Shown: positions 53,680 through 62,852 of the stretch, in pieces
Layout: the number at the start of each line of letters is the position of its first letter
Position numbering within the stretch: position 1 is the stretch's first letter
Translations under genes and position numbers: made by a program
Notes under the pieces: generated by a model
What the model saw: only the letters and a program-made list of their open reading frames with translations
What the model was told of the DNA's origin: nothing
Database searches by the model: none
Assembly: GCA_934047225.1 (NCBI GenBank)
Contig: OW203984.1
Span: 9,371,201 to 9,435,200, forward strand
DNA from: Ypsolopha sequella
Taxonomy: Eukaryota; Arthropoda; Insecta; Lepidoptera; Ypsolophidae
DNA: 64,000 bases
Reading direction: 5' to 3'

Positions 53680-53682
53680 TCA
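53677..53682 (-). promoter_or_regulatory. gag UGA-CUA stop, candidate readthrough site
   Basis: Minus strand ...CAA-CAG-UGA-CUA-CCU. The frame beyond the UGA is open with 25 sense codons to the pol AUG and then all of pol, so gag and pol are one frame separated by a single stop. UGA followed by CUA is the type II readthrough context of alphaviruses and several cellular genes. Readthrough is inferred, not shown. Confidence 0.6.
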
Positions 53683-55290
53683 CTGTTGCCTACCTACCCA
53701 AGACCTACTTGGCGATCGCGATTGAGTGGGCGAGTTGGGATGGGACGTGTATGCCTGTGTAGCATGTGCCGAATGGTATTGAGGCTCATGCGCTGAGCGC
53801 TGTCTGGGCTGCTCACGTAGAGACGGAGGCAGCAAATGAGCAGATGAGCGTGTCGGAGACATGGCCCCATGGCGATGCAGTGAAGTATGGTGGTCAGACC
53901 GCCCACACTCCTTGCATGCACGTGTAGACCTGCACTCGTTCTCATAATGAGGACCCAAACAGCGTCGGCACCGGTTGCGTGAGTTCACAAAATCCCACCG
54001 ACCTTGGACCGGTTGGTTATTAAATCCTGGGCATGCGATGAGTTTGTGTCCCCTATTCCTGCAGTATGGGCATGGCATACCACCGGTAGGGGAAGAAGGT
54101 TGAGCCGAATAACTCTGTTGGCGAGTGGGTGATGGGGATGATTGGGCCGAGTAAACTAGCTGACGAGCGGATGATGAGGACGGTTGGGCCGAGTAAACTG
54201 GCGCTGTCTCAAATGCCAAAAATGGTTGACGAATAGGACGGGGGGAGCGATTGTCCTGCCGAGGAGCTATGGGGCGGAACTCTTGATGAGCCTGGTAGGG
54301 CTGACGTGGAGTACCTCGAGTGGGCTGAAGCAGCATATTGAGCTGAGCGAGCCTTTCTGACGGGCCGAGCCGTGCTGAAGAAGGAGCATTCTGTGACGCA
54401 AGGGACGATGACTCATTCTCCTTGCAGCGTGCGTGCTCTTCCAAGAACTCAATGAGGTTCTTGAGCGTGGGCAGAGTTGCACGAGATCCGTACTTCCGCT
54501 CGAAAAGAGTGCGGAGCTCGCCTTGTAGTTTTCGCACCACCATGGACACGAAAACATAGTCGGAGTCTTTCATGGGCAGATCGAGGTTGCGGAGAGCGCT
54601 TTGCGCTGAGATAAGCGGAATTAAGAACGATGTGCGGATATCCGAACGCATGTGGATGTGCGGAAGATTCATGATAATGTCCACAAATCGGTCAATGAGC
54701 ACGCGACGATTATCGTAACGCCTGGTGAGAATTTCCATGGCTATGGGATAATTCTCGTTGGTAGGGTAGAGGTGTTTCACCATATCATGTGCCTCACCCT
54801 TTAGGGCGCCTAACAAATAATGCAGTTTGACAGCATCCGAGACTGTAGCCATCTCACTGATAAGGCTCCTAAAAACGGCAATAAACGAGGGCCATTCTTC
54901 CACGTTCGAGTGAAACTCCGGAATTGGTATTTTTGGTAGAACACCAACGGGTGTACCTGAGCTGAGGGGTTGCGTCTTGTCCGGAAGAGCTGATTTTACT
55001 TTTAAATTTTCGAATGCCACTAGTATAGCATCATAATTGCTAAGTGCCGACTGAAAATTTTTTGTGTAGGTTGCCTCAGTTTCGTCGGACAAATCCTCAT
55101 CGTCAAGGATCTCATAATATACGTCCTCTAACTTAGTTTTAACGCTTTGTATGTTTGCGTAACGAGCGGTGAAGTCCGCCACAGAATATGTTTTTCTGTC
55201 GCCTGCCTCGACCGCCGCACCAATCTCCTTTAACAGAACTATCGCCTTTACGGCCTCACGAAACATCGCGGCTTGTGATTTCGAAGGCAT
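53680..55290 (-). CDS. gag: BEL gag protein
   Basis: 536 residues, ATG at 55290. N-terminal helical part (residues 1-110), then the DUF1759-type capsid region (LPKIPIPEFHSNVEEWPSFI, LHYLLGALKGEAHDMVKHL, ILTRRYDNRRVLIDRF). A proline/serine-rich stretch with repeated YSAQPSS units at about 365-405 follows, then three zinc-binding clusters: CPYCRNRGHKLIAC, CRRCLGPHYENEC and CKECGRSDHH. Gag forms the particle and packages RNA. It ends at a UGA in readthrough-type context. No lesion seen. Confidence 0.93.
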   Translation of the reverse strand: MPSKSQAAMFREAVKAIVLLKEIGAAVEAGDRKTYSVADFTARYANIQSVKTKLEDVYYEILDDEDLSDETEATYTKNFQSALSNYDAILVAFENLKVKSALPDKTQPLSSGTPVGVLPKIPIPEFHSNVEEWPSFIAVFRSLISEMATVSDAVKLHYLLGALKGEAHDMVKHLYPTNENYPIAMEILTRRYDNRRVLIDRFVDIIMNLPHIHMRSDIRTSFLIPLISAQSALRNLDLPMKDSDYVFVSMVVRKLQGELRTLFERKYGSRATLPTLKNLIEFLEEHARCKENESSSLASQNAPSSARLGPSERLAQLNMLLQPTRGTPRQPYQAHQEFRPIAPRQDNRSPRPIRQPFLAFETAPVYSAQPSSSSARQLVYSAQSSPSPTRQQSYSAQPSSPTGGMPCPYCRNRGHKLIACPGFNNQPVQGRWDFVNSRNRCRRCLGPHYENECRSTRACKECGRSDHHTSLHRHGAMSPTRSSAHLLPPSLREQPRQRSAHEPQYHSAHATQAYTSHPNSPTQSRSPSRSWVGRQQ

Positions 55291-56491
55291 CTTAATCTTG
55301 TTAAACTAGGTGGTTGATTACTAAGATAAAATACGCAACGAGTTTGAGCTGACCTATAAGAGCGAACGTACAACTAAAATAATTGATGAGATAGATGAAT
55401 AGAGCTGAGATACTTGCGCGGATGAAGTAACAATGACTATGTTCAAAAGGAACACGGAAATAAACACGACAGAGAGAAAAAAAAATTTTTTTTTTTTTTA
55501 AACAACCTGTATATGAGCTGATACACCAACGTGGAACACCCTATATGTGTACCATAAACATTAAGAGCAGAGACGAGAAGAAAAAAAATTTTTTTACTAT
55601 ATTTCTGCTATATGCACCCGGTTAAAAAGCAGACAATAACACGATCAAACTGTCCGGAATACTATTACTGCAACGTGAGATTACCGCAACACAAAAATAT
55701 CGAAAAGGGCTGATGAACCTGTTCACTTTTATGTTATTTGCCTTGAAATCATGTGCCGACAATACGCGTTAGTTCTTGTTTACACGAAAGTACCTTTACA
55801 ACAACAACATCAGTCGTCGAAAATTCTATTTATAGAATAAAATACCTACCTACTTTGAGTGCGTAACCAAACAAAGAATGTATTCACCTAGCCGAAATCA
55901 GCTCTAAATGAGTGGACAATCCAATGATGCAAATCAAGCTTTGTTAATACGTACGTAATAACGTGTGTACTTATGTACTCAACATACGTAACTTACGTAT
56001 ATATGTAACGTATATAAGCGCACGAAATAAAGCGAATTTATACTCGCACCAAAAAAATATCTCGCAAGATACCTACGAAAACTATCTTTGACAGTGGGGG
56101 TTTAATAAAGATATATAGTGGACTGTAACAAGCAATTGGGCTGAATGGATATAATTATATTATCTGAGCTGAATAATAATAACAAACGGGATGAAAATGA
56201 GTTTGTTCTGTGCCGGGGGCGGGGGGGGCCGGTTCTATACCGATAAATGGAATGTTCTAGGCGGCGGCGGTTCTAATTACCTACCCGCAATAGGTATTCG
56301 AGACCACAAAATATTTTTTGCCGGGAAAGGGGGCAAAATATGTAACCGGGTGAAAATGGACTGTAGTAAATCGACGGGGGCTGGTTCAGTAACGGTTCGA
56401 AGGGCCAAAATGTTTCGTAAACGGTCTCGAAGGATTAAAATTTTTCTTGGATGGATAAAAATGTTTTACTACCGGCTCGAAGTGACCAAAA
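55291..56491 (-). other. BEL leader (5' UTR)
   Basis: 1.2 kb between the 5' LTR and gag, long for this group. Near the LTR the words CTTCGAGCC / CCTTCGAGACC / CCTTCGAACC recur three times about 42 bp apart, each next to an ATTTT stretch, a degenerate tandem repeat. At 55480-55500 and 55585-55595 A/T homopolymers occur. The plus-strand open frame 56191-56496 (glycine-rich) is antisense to it and not a gene. Confidence 0.6.
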
Positions 56492-56916
56492 TGTAACCGC
56501 GGGGTTACAGAAATGCAGAGCTGATGGGATTTGAGGATTGATTGGAGAATTGTGGGTAAACTGACTGACCTTTGATGATGATTGTTGTGGGCGAGCAGAC
56601 TAATGCGCTGAGCGGGCTGAGCCTTCTTGTTGGGCTGATGGAGCTGGCGTTTTTGGTCAGGAATGTGCAGAATGTCTTGGTGTAACGTGAAGTAATACAC
56701 AGCACTGTTATGAACACAGGATACGCGATAGATTTCGGCGCGTTGGCGGCGCGAATGTGTATACGTGTCGTTCGATCGACGTTTGCGGCGGAACAGAGTG
56801 AGTGAACCGCGGGTTGGCGCCAGCGCGCGAGTCCATTGTGTCGCCAGGTGGCGCCAGCGCTGCGCCGCGAAAATTAGTCATGCACATGCGCGAACGTCAC
56901 GCTGGTAGCGTGAACA
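56492..56916 (-). repeat. BEL 5' LTR
   Basis: Same 425 bp as 49241-49665, no difference found by eye. As the 5' LTR it should hold the promoter; no canonical TATA box was pinned down. It is followed on the minus strand by TTTTGGTCACTTCGAGCCGG, where a primer-binding site would lie, but I could not match a tRNA. Confidence 0.95.
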
Positions 56917-56921
56917 CTAAT
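56917..56921. other. BEL target-site duplication, right
   Basis: CTAAT, the match of 49236-49240. Confidence 0.92.
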
Positions 56922-57089
56922 CTTTATTCGGTTTATCCTAATTGAAAGCAGTATAAACTTAACAAAGATATGGCCATATAATTAAAGACACTCCATTTGC
57001 TTAGAAGAAATAAAAAAAATATTGTTGTTATTAAAATTATCTTTATTACACAAAATTCCCAACAAATTTATAAAACATTCCGGTACGTA

Positions 57090-57257
57090 TCAATATTTGG
57101 TCGTATGTCTTTTGGCAGAAATTACAGCACGACATCTCTTGGGCATGGAAGCGATCAATTTTGTACAAGCTCCTACCGGAATTTGCTCCCATTCTGTAAA
57201 GGCTGTGTAAAGTTGATCGACGTTGGATGTCCGCTTTGTCGCCACTGTCTTCTTCAC
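57090..57257 (-). pseudogene. Tc1 transposase, C-terminal part beyond the MITE
   Basis: After the 8-bp duplication the minus frame resumes with YQVKKTVATKRTSNVDQLYT, then TEWEQIP and KLIASMPKRCRAVISA, a normal Tc1 C-terminus, ending at a TAA at 57090. Together the two parts give about 340 residues, the usual Tc1 length. Confidence 0.88.
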
Positions 57258-57265
57258 CTGGTACC

Positions 57266-57526
57266 CAGTGGCGTGCATAGAACTTTTTGATGGAAAAGCA
57301 AGCAATTGGTCAAGAATAACAATAAAAAAATATGAAAAAATTTAAATATCACTTTGAAAAAAAAAAGTTTGTATTGGAAATTTGCACTCTAGGGTAGACA
57401 TTGTCTACCCTGGCGTCATACAATTTTTTTTTTTGAAAGTGATATTTAAATTTTTTCATATTTTTTTTATTGTTGTTCTTGACCAATTGCTTGCTTTTCC
57501 AGCAAAAAGTTCTGTGCACGCCACTG
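57266..57526. mobile_element. hAT-type MITE (261 bp) in the Tc1 transposase
   Basis: Ends CAGTGGCGTGCATAGAA and TTCTGTGCACGCCACTG, flanked by the 8-bp duplication CTGGTACC at 57258-57265 and 57527-57534. Arms of about 100 bp pair almost throughout (GAAAAGCAAGCAATTGGTCA). The centre carries the self-complementary GGGTAGACATTGTCTACCC. An 8-bp duplication and CAGTGG ends fit hAT. Confidence 0.92.
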
Positions 57527-57534
57527 CTGGTACC

Positions 57535-58381
57535 ACAAATTTTCTATGGGATTTAAATCCGGGCTGTACGGGGGCCAATCCAAGACTGTCACGGACTGGT
57601 TCCTTAAGAAGTCTTTTACTATTTTTGCAGTGTGTTTCGGATCATTATCCTGTTGGAAAGTCCAAATGACCGGTAAATTTTGCTCGGCGTAGGGCAGCAT
57701 GGCTTGTTCTAAAATATTCTTGTACTGGAATTTATCCATGTTGCCTTCTTTTTTCCTGACAGGTCCTACACCAAGTCCTGAAAAGCAGCCCCACACTTTG
57801 ATAATTCCGCCCCATTGTTTGACTACTTTCTTGGTATACTTTGGATCCATTTCTTTGTTTGGGGGGCGTCTATTATATTGTTTTCTATCAGAATTAATCA
57901 TATTCATTTTTGTTTCATCAGAAAAGAGCACTTGTTTCCACTCTCGTTCAGTCCAGTGTTGATATTTTTTAGCAAACGCTAATCTTGCCTTAACATTTTG
58001 CTTTTTGAAAAGTGGCACCTTTCGCGACACTCTTCCGTACAAGTTTGCCTCACATAGTCTCCATCTAATTGTTCTTGCATACACATCCTTCGACCCTCCT
58101 GCACCAAACAACTCCCAACATATCAGTTCTGATCCCTTAAACGGATCTTTTTTTGCCAACAACACCATCTTAGAGTCTTCCCGCACAGTAGTTTGCCTTG
58201 GTCTCGGTTTTCTAGGTACGTTTTCGGTCGTGTTAAACTTCTTGGTATGTTTTATAGCATTCATAACCATGTCCTTAGAACAGTTCAAGTGGTTTCCTAT
58301 TTTTCTGTACGACCAGCCTTTGGTACGAAAGTTCAAAATAATCTTCCTAGTGGTCGAATCGCAACTCTTGTTTTTTCCCAT
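57535..58381 (-). pseudogene. Tc1 transposase, main part, DD34E (interrupted by a MITE)
   Basis: ATG at 58381. The N-terminal paired-like helix-turn-helix region spans about residues 1-110 (GWSYRKIGNHLNCSKDMV, then basic PRKPRPRQ). The catalytic triad is complete: LFSDET (Asp155), QQDNDPKH (Asp245) and SPDLNPIENLW (Glu280), with 34 residues between the last two. The enzyme cuts and pastes the element at TA. No stop or frameshift is seen before the hAT-type MITE inserted after NLW, which cuts off the last 57 or so residues (found at 57257-57090). The transposase was therefore probably functional until that insertion. Plus-strand open frames across it are shadows. Confidence 0.92.
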
Positions 58382-58774
58382 ATTGGTTGGTTTAAAACGT
58401 ATTAATTTTAATGAAAATGGTTAAGTTTTTTCAGTAATATCGACGTTTCATGAAAATATGCGGCAAAACAAAGAAAAAGAGAATTTAGTTCTTTATTTCT
58501 TTTTTAAATTCAGAACACAGCTTTTATTGTCTTTAATTAGCTGGCCAGCTACAAGTAAGATAAAAAAAATTGTGTTACTTTCCCAGAGTGCGCAGCGGCT
58601 AAACTACTAACGAACACATAATAGTTTTTGTCCCACATTTTAAGAATACAATGTCACGTATGGTTTAATACCAATTACTCTATATTAAATACCTATTTAA
58701 GCAAATGGTAGTACCATAACTAAGTTTTTTGTGGTCAATTAGGAGGTGTCTTTAATTATGTGACCACCACTGTA

Positions 58775-59139
58775 TATGTAATTAAATTCAATTTATTTAT
58801 TAACAAAAATCCGCAGCAATACAAAATGTGTCAACTTGAAAAATATTATTTGTAGATACTGCCAATACCGGATTTTACTATGCTAATAATACTTGTAATT
58901 AATAGTTACTACTAGGAACAGGATAATTATTTCATTTTATAACACACTATGACAAAAACACAAGACTCATCAAAACAGTGAAGAATGTATAAAGGTGTGT
59001 GTGTTGTATATGAATAAGTGTTGACAAGGTCTGTATGAGGGTGTGTGTGTGATTCTCACTGAGTGAATGTGAAGTGAGTCAAACTACTCGACAAAAAGTA
59101 AAAATCAAGAATAAAGAATAATATTTATTTATTTTATTA
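58775..59139. other. No gene recognised
   Basis: AT-rich flank of the Tc1 element, with GTGTGTGTGT-type runs near 58995-59055. Confidence 0.5.
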
Positions 59140-59690
59140 TATTACATGGTTTATTAAAAACTAATAATAAAAAGGTAAAATTAATAATTTTTCATTGCAT
59201 GTGCTCGTAAAGGCCCACTTTTTATGCATCAAAACCGAACAGAAAGTCGATTATTTTGCCCTAGGGCTTTATTATTATTATTTTTGTTATTTATTTGCAA
59301 TGGTTGGCTAACCTGCAGCCTTTCCTGTGTACCATAGATGTTATACTTTTTTTTTCCACTGTTTAACGGCTCTGGATACAATCCTTTTGAGCCAATCATA
59401 ATTTAAAGTTCACAAGATTATATTTGTTTTCATTTCCTCACACTATGCATTGAAAAACGTAGTATGATACACGGGCGTAAAAGCAATACATTACTCGGTT
59501 ACGTTTAAAACACGAGCGTAGCGAAATCGTCCTCGTAATTTATTCCTTTTCGCCCTTGTAGCATAAACTACTATTATTCAAGATATATTTCGGGCCCTAC
59601 TGGGCCCGGCATCAGTTGAGAAAGTAGGGCCCGAAATATATCTTGAGTAAAATTATTATTTTTACCTTTTTATTATTAGTTTTTAATAAA
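59140..59690. repeat. Foldback enclosing a repeat A copy
   Basis: GGTTTATTAAAAACTAATAA and TAAAAAGGTAAAATTAATAA at 59148-59190 are repeated inverted at 59648-59692. Between them are repeat A (59189-59577, minus) and a hairpin AAGATATATTTCGGGCCCTA / TAGGGCCCGAAATATATCTT at 59580-59646. The GGGCCCGAAATATATCT word is shared with the foldback at 41319-41470. Confidence 0.78.
59189..59577 (-). repeat. Dispersed repeat A, copy 4 (inverse)
   Basis: Inverse of 9616-10012, from TTTTTCATTGCATGTGCTCG to TTGTAGCATAAACTACTATT. Nearly complete. Confidence 0.86.
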
Positions 59691-60325
59691 CCAAAACTAC
59701 TTTAAAAATCTTATAAAAAAGAGACAAATATACATTTATCAAAAAATTATATTATATGTATACTTATGGTATGATTGTATTTTATGCATATAATAATAGA
59801 AGTAAGTACATTATTATTATATAGTGTTATTTATATTTTATTTTAATATTTAGGCAAACTTTACATTTGTGCACGTGTATCTTTACGCTCATTTATATTT
59901 TAATTATTTCCTCAATGGTTTGCTGTAAGAAATCTCTTATTAGATAACCCATATGTAATTAACTTTTACAGTCACTGTTTGTGTTCGTGCTTCAGTGTAC
60001 AATAAAGACAGATAAAAATAGAGGTAATTCAATAACTGCACGCAGTATCTACGCGACTAGGGTAGAACAAAAACTCATAAAAATAAATCTAACAAAGCGA
60101 TCCGAAAATTCGTTTCATCAGAACTTCCGTCGGGGGCAATAAAATCGATGGACCGATTTGCATGGGACAAGGCACTCGAACTTTTAATATAGCCGTGTAG
60201 AAGATCCCTTACTTTTGCACGTAGATAAACTCAGGAAGTCTAAACGGTCCTTTTTCGCGCACCTTTTTTGCAAGCTTTATTAGTTTTGAACTTTTGCGCT
60301 CGTATTTTATTACGATTATTTACCA
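59691..60325. other. Apparently unique DNA upstream of a candidate exon
   Basis: No repeat family seen. 60100-60300 is less AT-rich than its flanks and could hold a promoter and 5' UTR (TTTCATCAGAACTTCCGTCG, GTCCTTTTTCGCGCACC). No TATA box or initiator could be fixed. Confidence 0.4.
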
Positions 60326-60428
60326 ATGTGTAAAATGACGACAGCTCTCAATGCATTCTTAGAGTCCGAACCGTCTGCTGACATGTTTTTCGATACTAAA
60401 AGCACAGAATCTAAAAGTCAATTAGTTT
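60326..60428 (+). CDS. Candidate first coding exon of an unknown host gene
   Basis: An ATG at 60326 (second in-frame ATG at 60335, with AAA before it) opens MCKMTTALNAFLESEPSADM then FFDTKSTESKSQLV, ending at a strong splice donor: GTAAGT at 60429-60434. Composition is more balanced than the surroundings, acidic and serine-rich, with no repeat match in the window. Without splicing the frame would stop at about 60457 (43 residues). No family recognised. If real, the rest of the gene lies downstream, partly beyond the window. Chance cannot be excluded. Confidence 0.35.
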
Positions 60429-60457
60429 GTAAGTTAATTCGTTATTTTTTGACTTAA

Positions 60458-61841
60458 AGTTATTTTAAGTATAATGTTAATTTGGATACTAAATCTAATA
60501 ATTATTGTTATTGGGTTCACCCGTAATAATTATAATAAATAAATTACCACCCGGTAATTAACACGCCATCTTTTAAATTGCATTTTTGTCTTCTAAAAAA
60601 GTGAGTTGTTTTGTGAATTATTAGGTTTTGCCCAATTTGGTTTTGCCGACCATATATCACACCAAAAATAAGCAATAGTTACGGCATCAATAAAGTGATT
60701 TTGTCGACTTCTAATTTTATTACTCTGTTATAAAGCTAGGAATCGAAGATTGTCCTAGAAAAATCTTTTAAAACTAGTTCGGCCTAAGTGGCTGGGTTGT
60801 AATAAAAAAATAACCACGAAGAAAACCATCTAACCTAACCTACAGATTCTCTTCTGCGCTGAAGGATTTCCGAAAAACTAGTTCGACTTCGGCCAAACTA
60901 GTTTGTACTAAAATTGGTTTTGGCCGTTTGAGTACTTTTTTAACGAAAAGGTGTAGAAGCTGTAAAACAAGTACTGTTGTTAAGTCGGAAATTCGGTCGC
61001 TGACTTAGTAAATTAGAAGTTAATATGTTTATCAAAAGACCTAGCTGTAATAATTCCTCTACCTTAATTTCCAAAAGATTTTTTTTTTCAGAGAATACAC
61101 GCCATTTTAGGAGATAGTTTTCATTATTTTGGTATATAAATTAACCATTATTTTTTATGATTTTTAAAGAATTGTCAGGTATGACGTCACTTGAGAATTT
61201 TAGAGATTATACTGATTGTGATGTGTGATTGATCGCTTATAAAAAAGTGGTCTATGTCAGTCTACTCATCTCTCATCCATATGTTAAATCAGCCGGAAGC
61301 AAATTATTATAAATAAATCTTGATCGCAAAGGACACATTTCTAAACAGCGTTTTTTCAAGTGACGTCACACGAAGGCAAATAGAAGTTGCAGCTTTTTCG
61401 TAAAAATATTCATCAGCATGATGTTTTTTAGACCAGAATTTCTAAAATACGGCTTATTAAACCAAAATCTCGAAATGGTTTTATAAACTTACCTTAACAT
61501 AATTTAATGAATTGTTGTTCTCAAGTTGACGCTGTCTTTATAATATTCCGTTGGTGTTCCAAAATGGGCGAATTAGTTTATTAGAAGCTTTCTTATTTTC
61601 CAGTTGCTTCCATACAAAATAAGACGTTAGATCCAGTCGACAAATAAAATTTCGGTTGCAAGGCTTATAACATAATGGTCAATAAGAAGTTTCTTTTTTT
61701 CTCATATTATTCCGGTAAAGCCAATACTAGGCAGATACAATTTTAAGAAAAGACGAATATTTTTGTGATTTTTTTTTCAGCACGTCGTTGTACCCGTTGG
61801 AAAGAAACACATTACGACACATAAATTTATAATAAGTTTAA
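60458..61841. other. No gene recognised
   Basis: Could be intron of the candidate gene at 60326. Contains an inverted pair GTATGACGTCACTTGA (61182) and TTCAAGTGACGTCACAC (61356), about 170 bp apart. No coding exon could be supported. Confidence 0.4.
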
Positions 61842-62008
61842 TGTAGCTGATTCTGAAGGCTTTAATTATATTTTTAGTTCTGTCAAAACTAAAATTATTC
61901 CAAGGCAATTTAGCTTCTATTCGCAACATTTAAAGAGTATTTTGCAATGACAAAAATTTAGTTTTGACAGCACTAAAACTAAAACTAAAGCCTTCGGAAT
62001 CGGCTTTA
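61842..62008. repeat. Foldback hairpin (about 165 bp)
   Basis: GCTGATTCTGAAGGCTTTAA and CTGTCAAAACTAAAATT on the left are inverted on the right as AAATTTAGTTTTGACAG and TAAAGCCTTCGGAATCGGC. Centre near 61925. Confidence 0.78.
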
Positions 62009-62156
62009 ATATCTCAAAAGTATTTTCTTATTGCACCTTTATACCCTTAAGGAACAAAATTATATTGTGTTAGATTTAGTTTTGTGTCGCTACTTTGTTT
62101 TTTTTGAAATGTTTTTGTTGTTTTTTAAGAACACATTTCTTTACAATCTTTACATG

Positions 62157-62220
62157 AACATTATTAGGAGTAGGATCCACCGTGTTTAGTTTTTATATGT
62201 CCCGTACTCCTAATAATGTT
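62157..62220. repeat. Short hairpin
   Basis: AACATTATTAGGAGTA and TACTCCTAATAATGTT flank a 32-base centre (GGATCCACCGTG...). Confidence 0.7.
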
Positions 62221-62339
62221 TCAATATTTTGATTTATTATTTATTTATTTTATTTATTATTTTTTGATTAATTTTGAGTGAAAACTTGTAAAGATAGATG
62301 TAAGAAGGAAAATAAATAAATAAATATTTTATTTTTGAA

Positions 62340-62500
62340 CGAGTGAGCGAAGCGAACGCAGTTCTCCAAGTCTACTTGAATAATCCGTCGTTTGTATGTA
62401 TGTATGTTTGTCCGACGATAACTCGAGTATCATTGATCGGAACGTCATGAAATTTTGTAGGCGTTTAAATGAAGCAAAAGCTAGATATCATTAAAACATC
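62340..62500 (+). repeat. Dispersed repeat fragment (GAGCGAAGCGAACGCAG type)
   Basis: GAGTGAGCGAAGCGAACGCA, TATGTATGTATGTTTGTCCG, ACGATAACTCGAGTATCATT and CATGAAATTTTGTAGGCGTT form a word order common in lepidopteran repeats. No ORF. Confidence 0.45.
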
Positions 62501-62586
62501 CGGGCATCGACATTCGAGAGAAAATTAATATAAAGTCTAAAATCGGTAAAATACATGTTTACAATAGATTTTATTTACTGTAAATA

Positions 62587-62852
62587 TACAACGTGTAACA
62601 GAAAGGTGTAACCATATTTGAAGAGCTTATTCAGTCAATGGTATAGAACAACTTTTACTATGGAACAGACCCTGTATCTCGAAAAAAAAAATTTACTGTT
62701 TCATAGAAAAATGCAATGCCGTTAGGCTGAAATGTATGGAAGGGCAGATTTTTTTTTTAGATTTCAGTGTTGGCACCATAGTAAAAGTTGTTCTATACCA
62801 TTGACTGAATAAGCTCTTCAAATATGGTTACACCTTTCTGTTACACCTTGTA
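62587..62852. mobile_element. Palindromic MITE beta, copy 3
   Basis: TACAACGTGTAACAGAAAGG to CCTTTCTGTTACACCTTGTA, TA-flanked; close to copies 1 and 2. Confidence 0.87.

Larger units (their letters stand above)
49241..56916 (-). mobile_element. BEL/Pao LTR retrotransposon, nearly complete
   Basis: About 7.7 kb on the minus strand: 5' LTR (56492-56916), leader (55291-56491), gag (55290-53680), pol (53679-about 49623), 3' LTR (49241-49665). Domain order gag, protease, RT, RNase H, integrase, C-terminal DUF5641-like is that of BEL/Pao. No env-like gene. The two LTRs appear identical by eye over 425 bp, so the insertion is young. It lies in a Tc1 transposon. The 3' end of pol carries a stop and a frame change. 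Confidence 0.95.
49066..58772 (-). mobile_element. Tc1-type DNA transposon, interrupted by two insertions
   Basis: TA at 49064-49065 and 58773-58774. Terminal inverted repeats begin CAGTGGTGGTCACATAATTA. A second, internal copy of the terminal word (ATAATTAAAGACACTCC near 56970; its inverse CTTTAATTAGCTGGCC near 58530) lies about 240 bp in on both sides, the IR/DR layout of some Tc1 families. Removing the BEL element (with one CTAAT) and the hAT MITE (with one duplication) leaves about 1757 bp with one minus-strand transposase gene. Confidence 0.92.

Noticed and set aside
56380..56495. Primer-binding site assigned to a specific tRNA
   Set aside because: TGG is present two to four bases from the LTR, but the following bases do not fit a tRNA 3' end that I can verify.
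56191..56496. Glycine-rich plus-strand open frame of 101 codons
   Set aside because: Antisense to the BEL leader, caused by G-runs, no motif and no counterpart in other elements seen.
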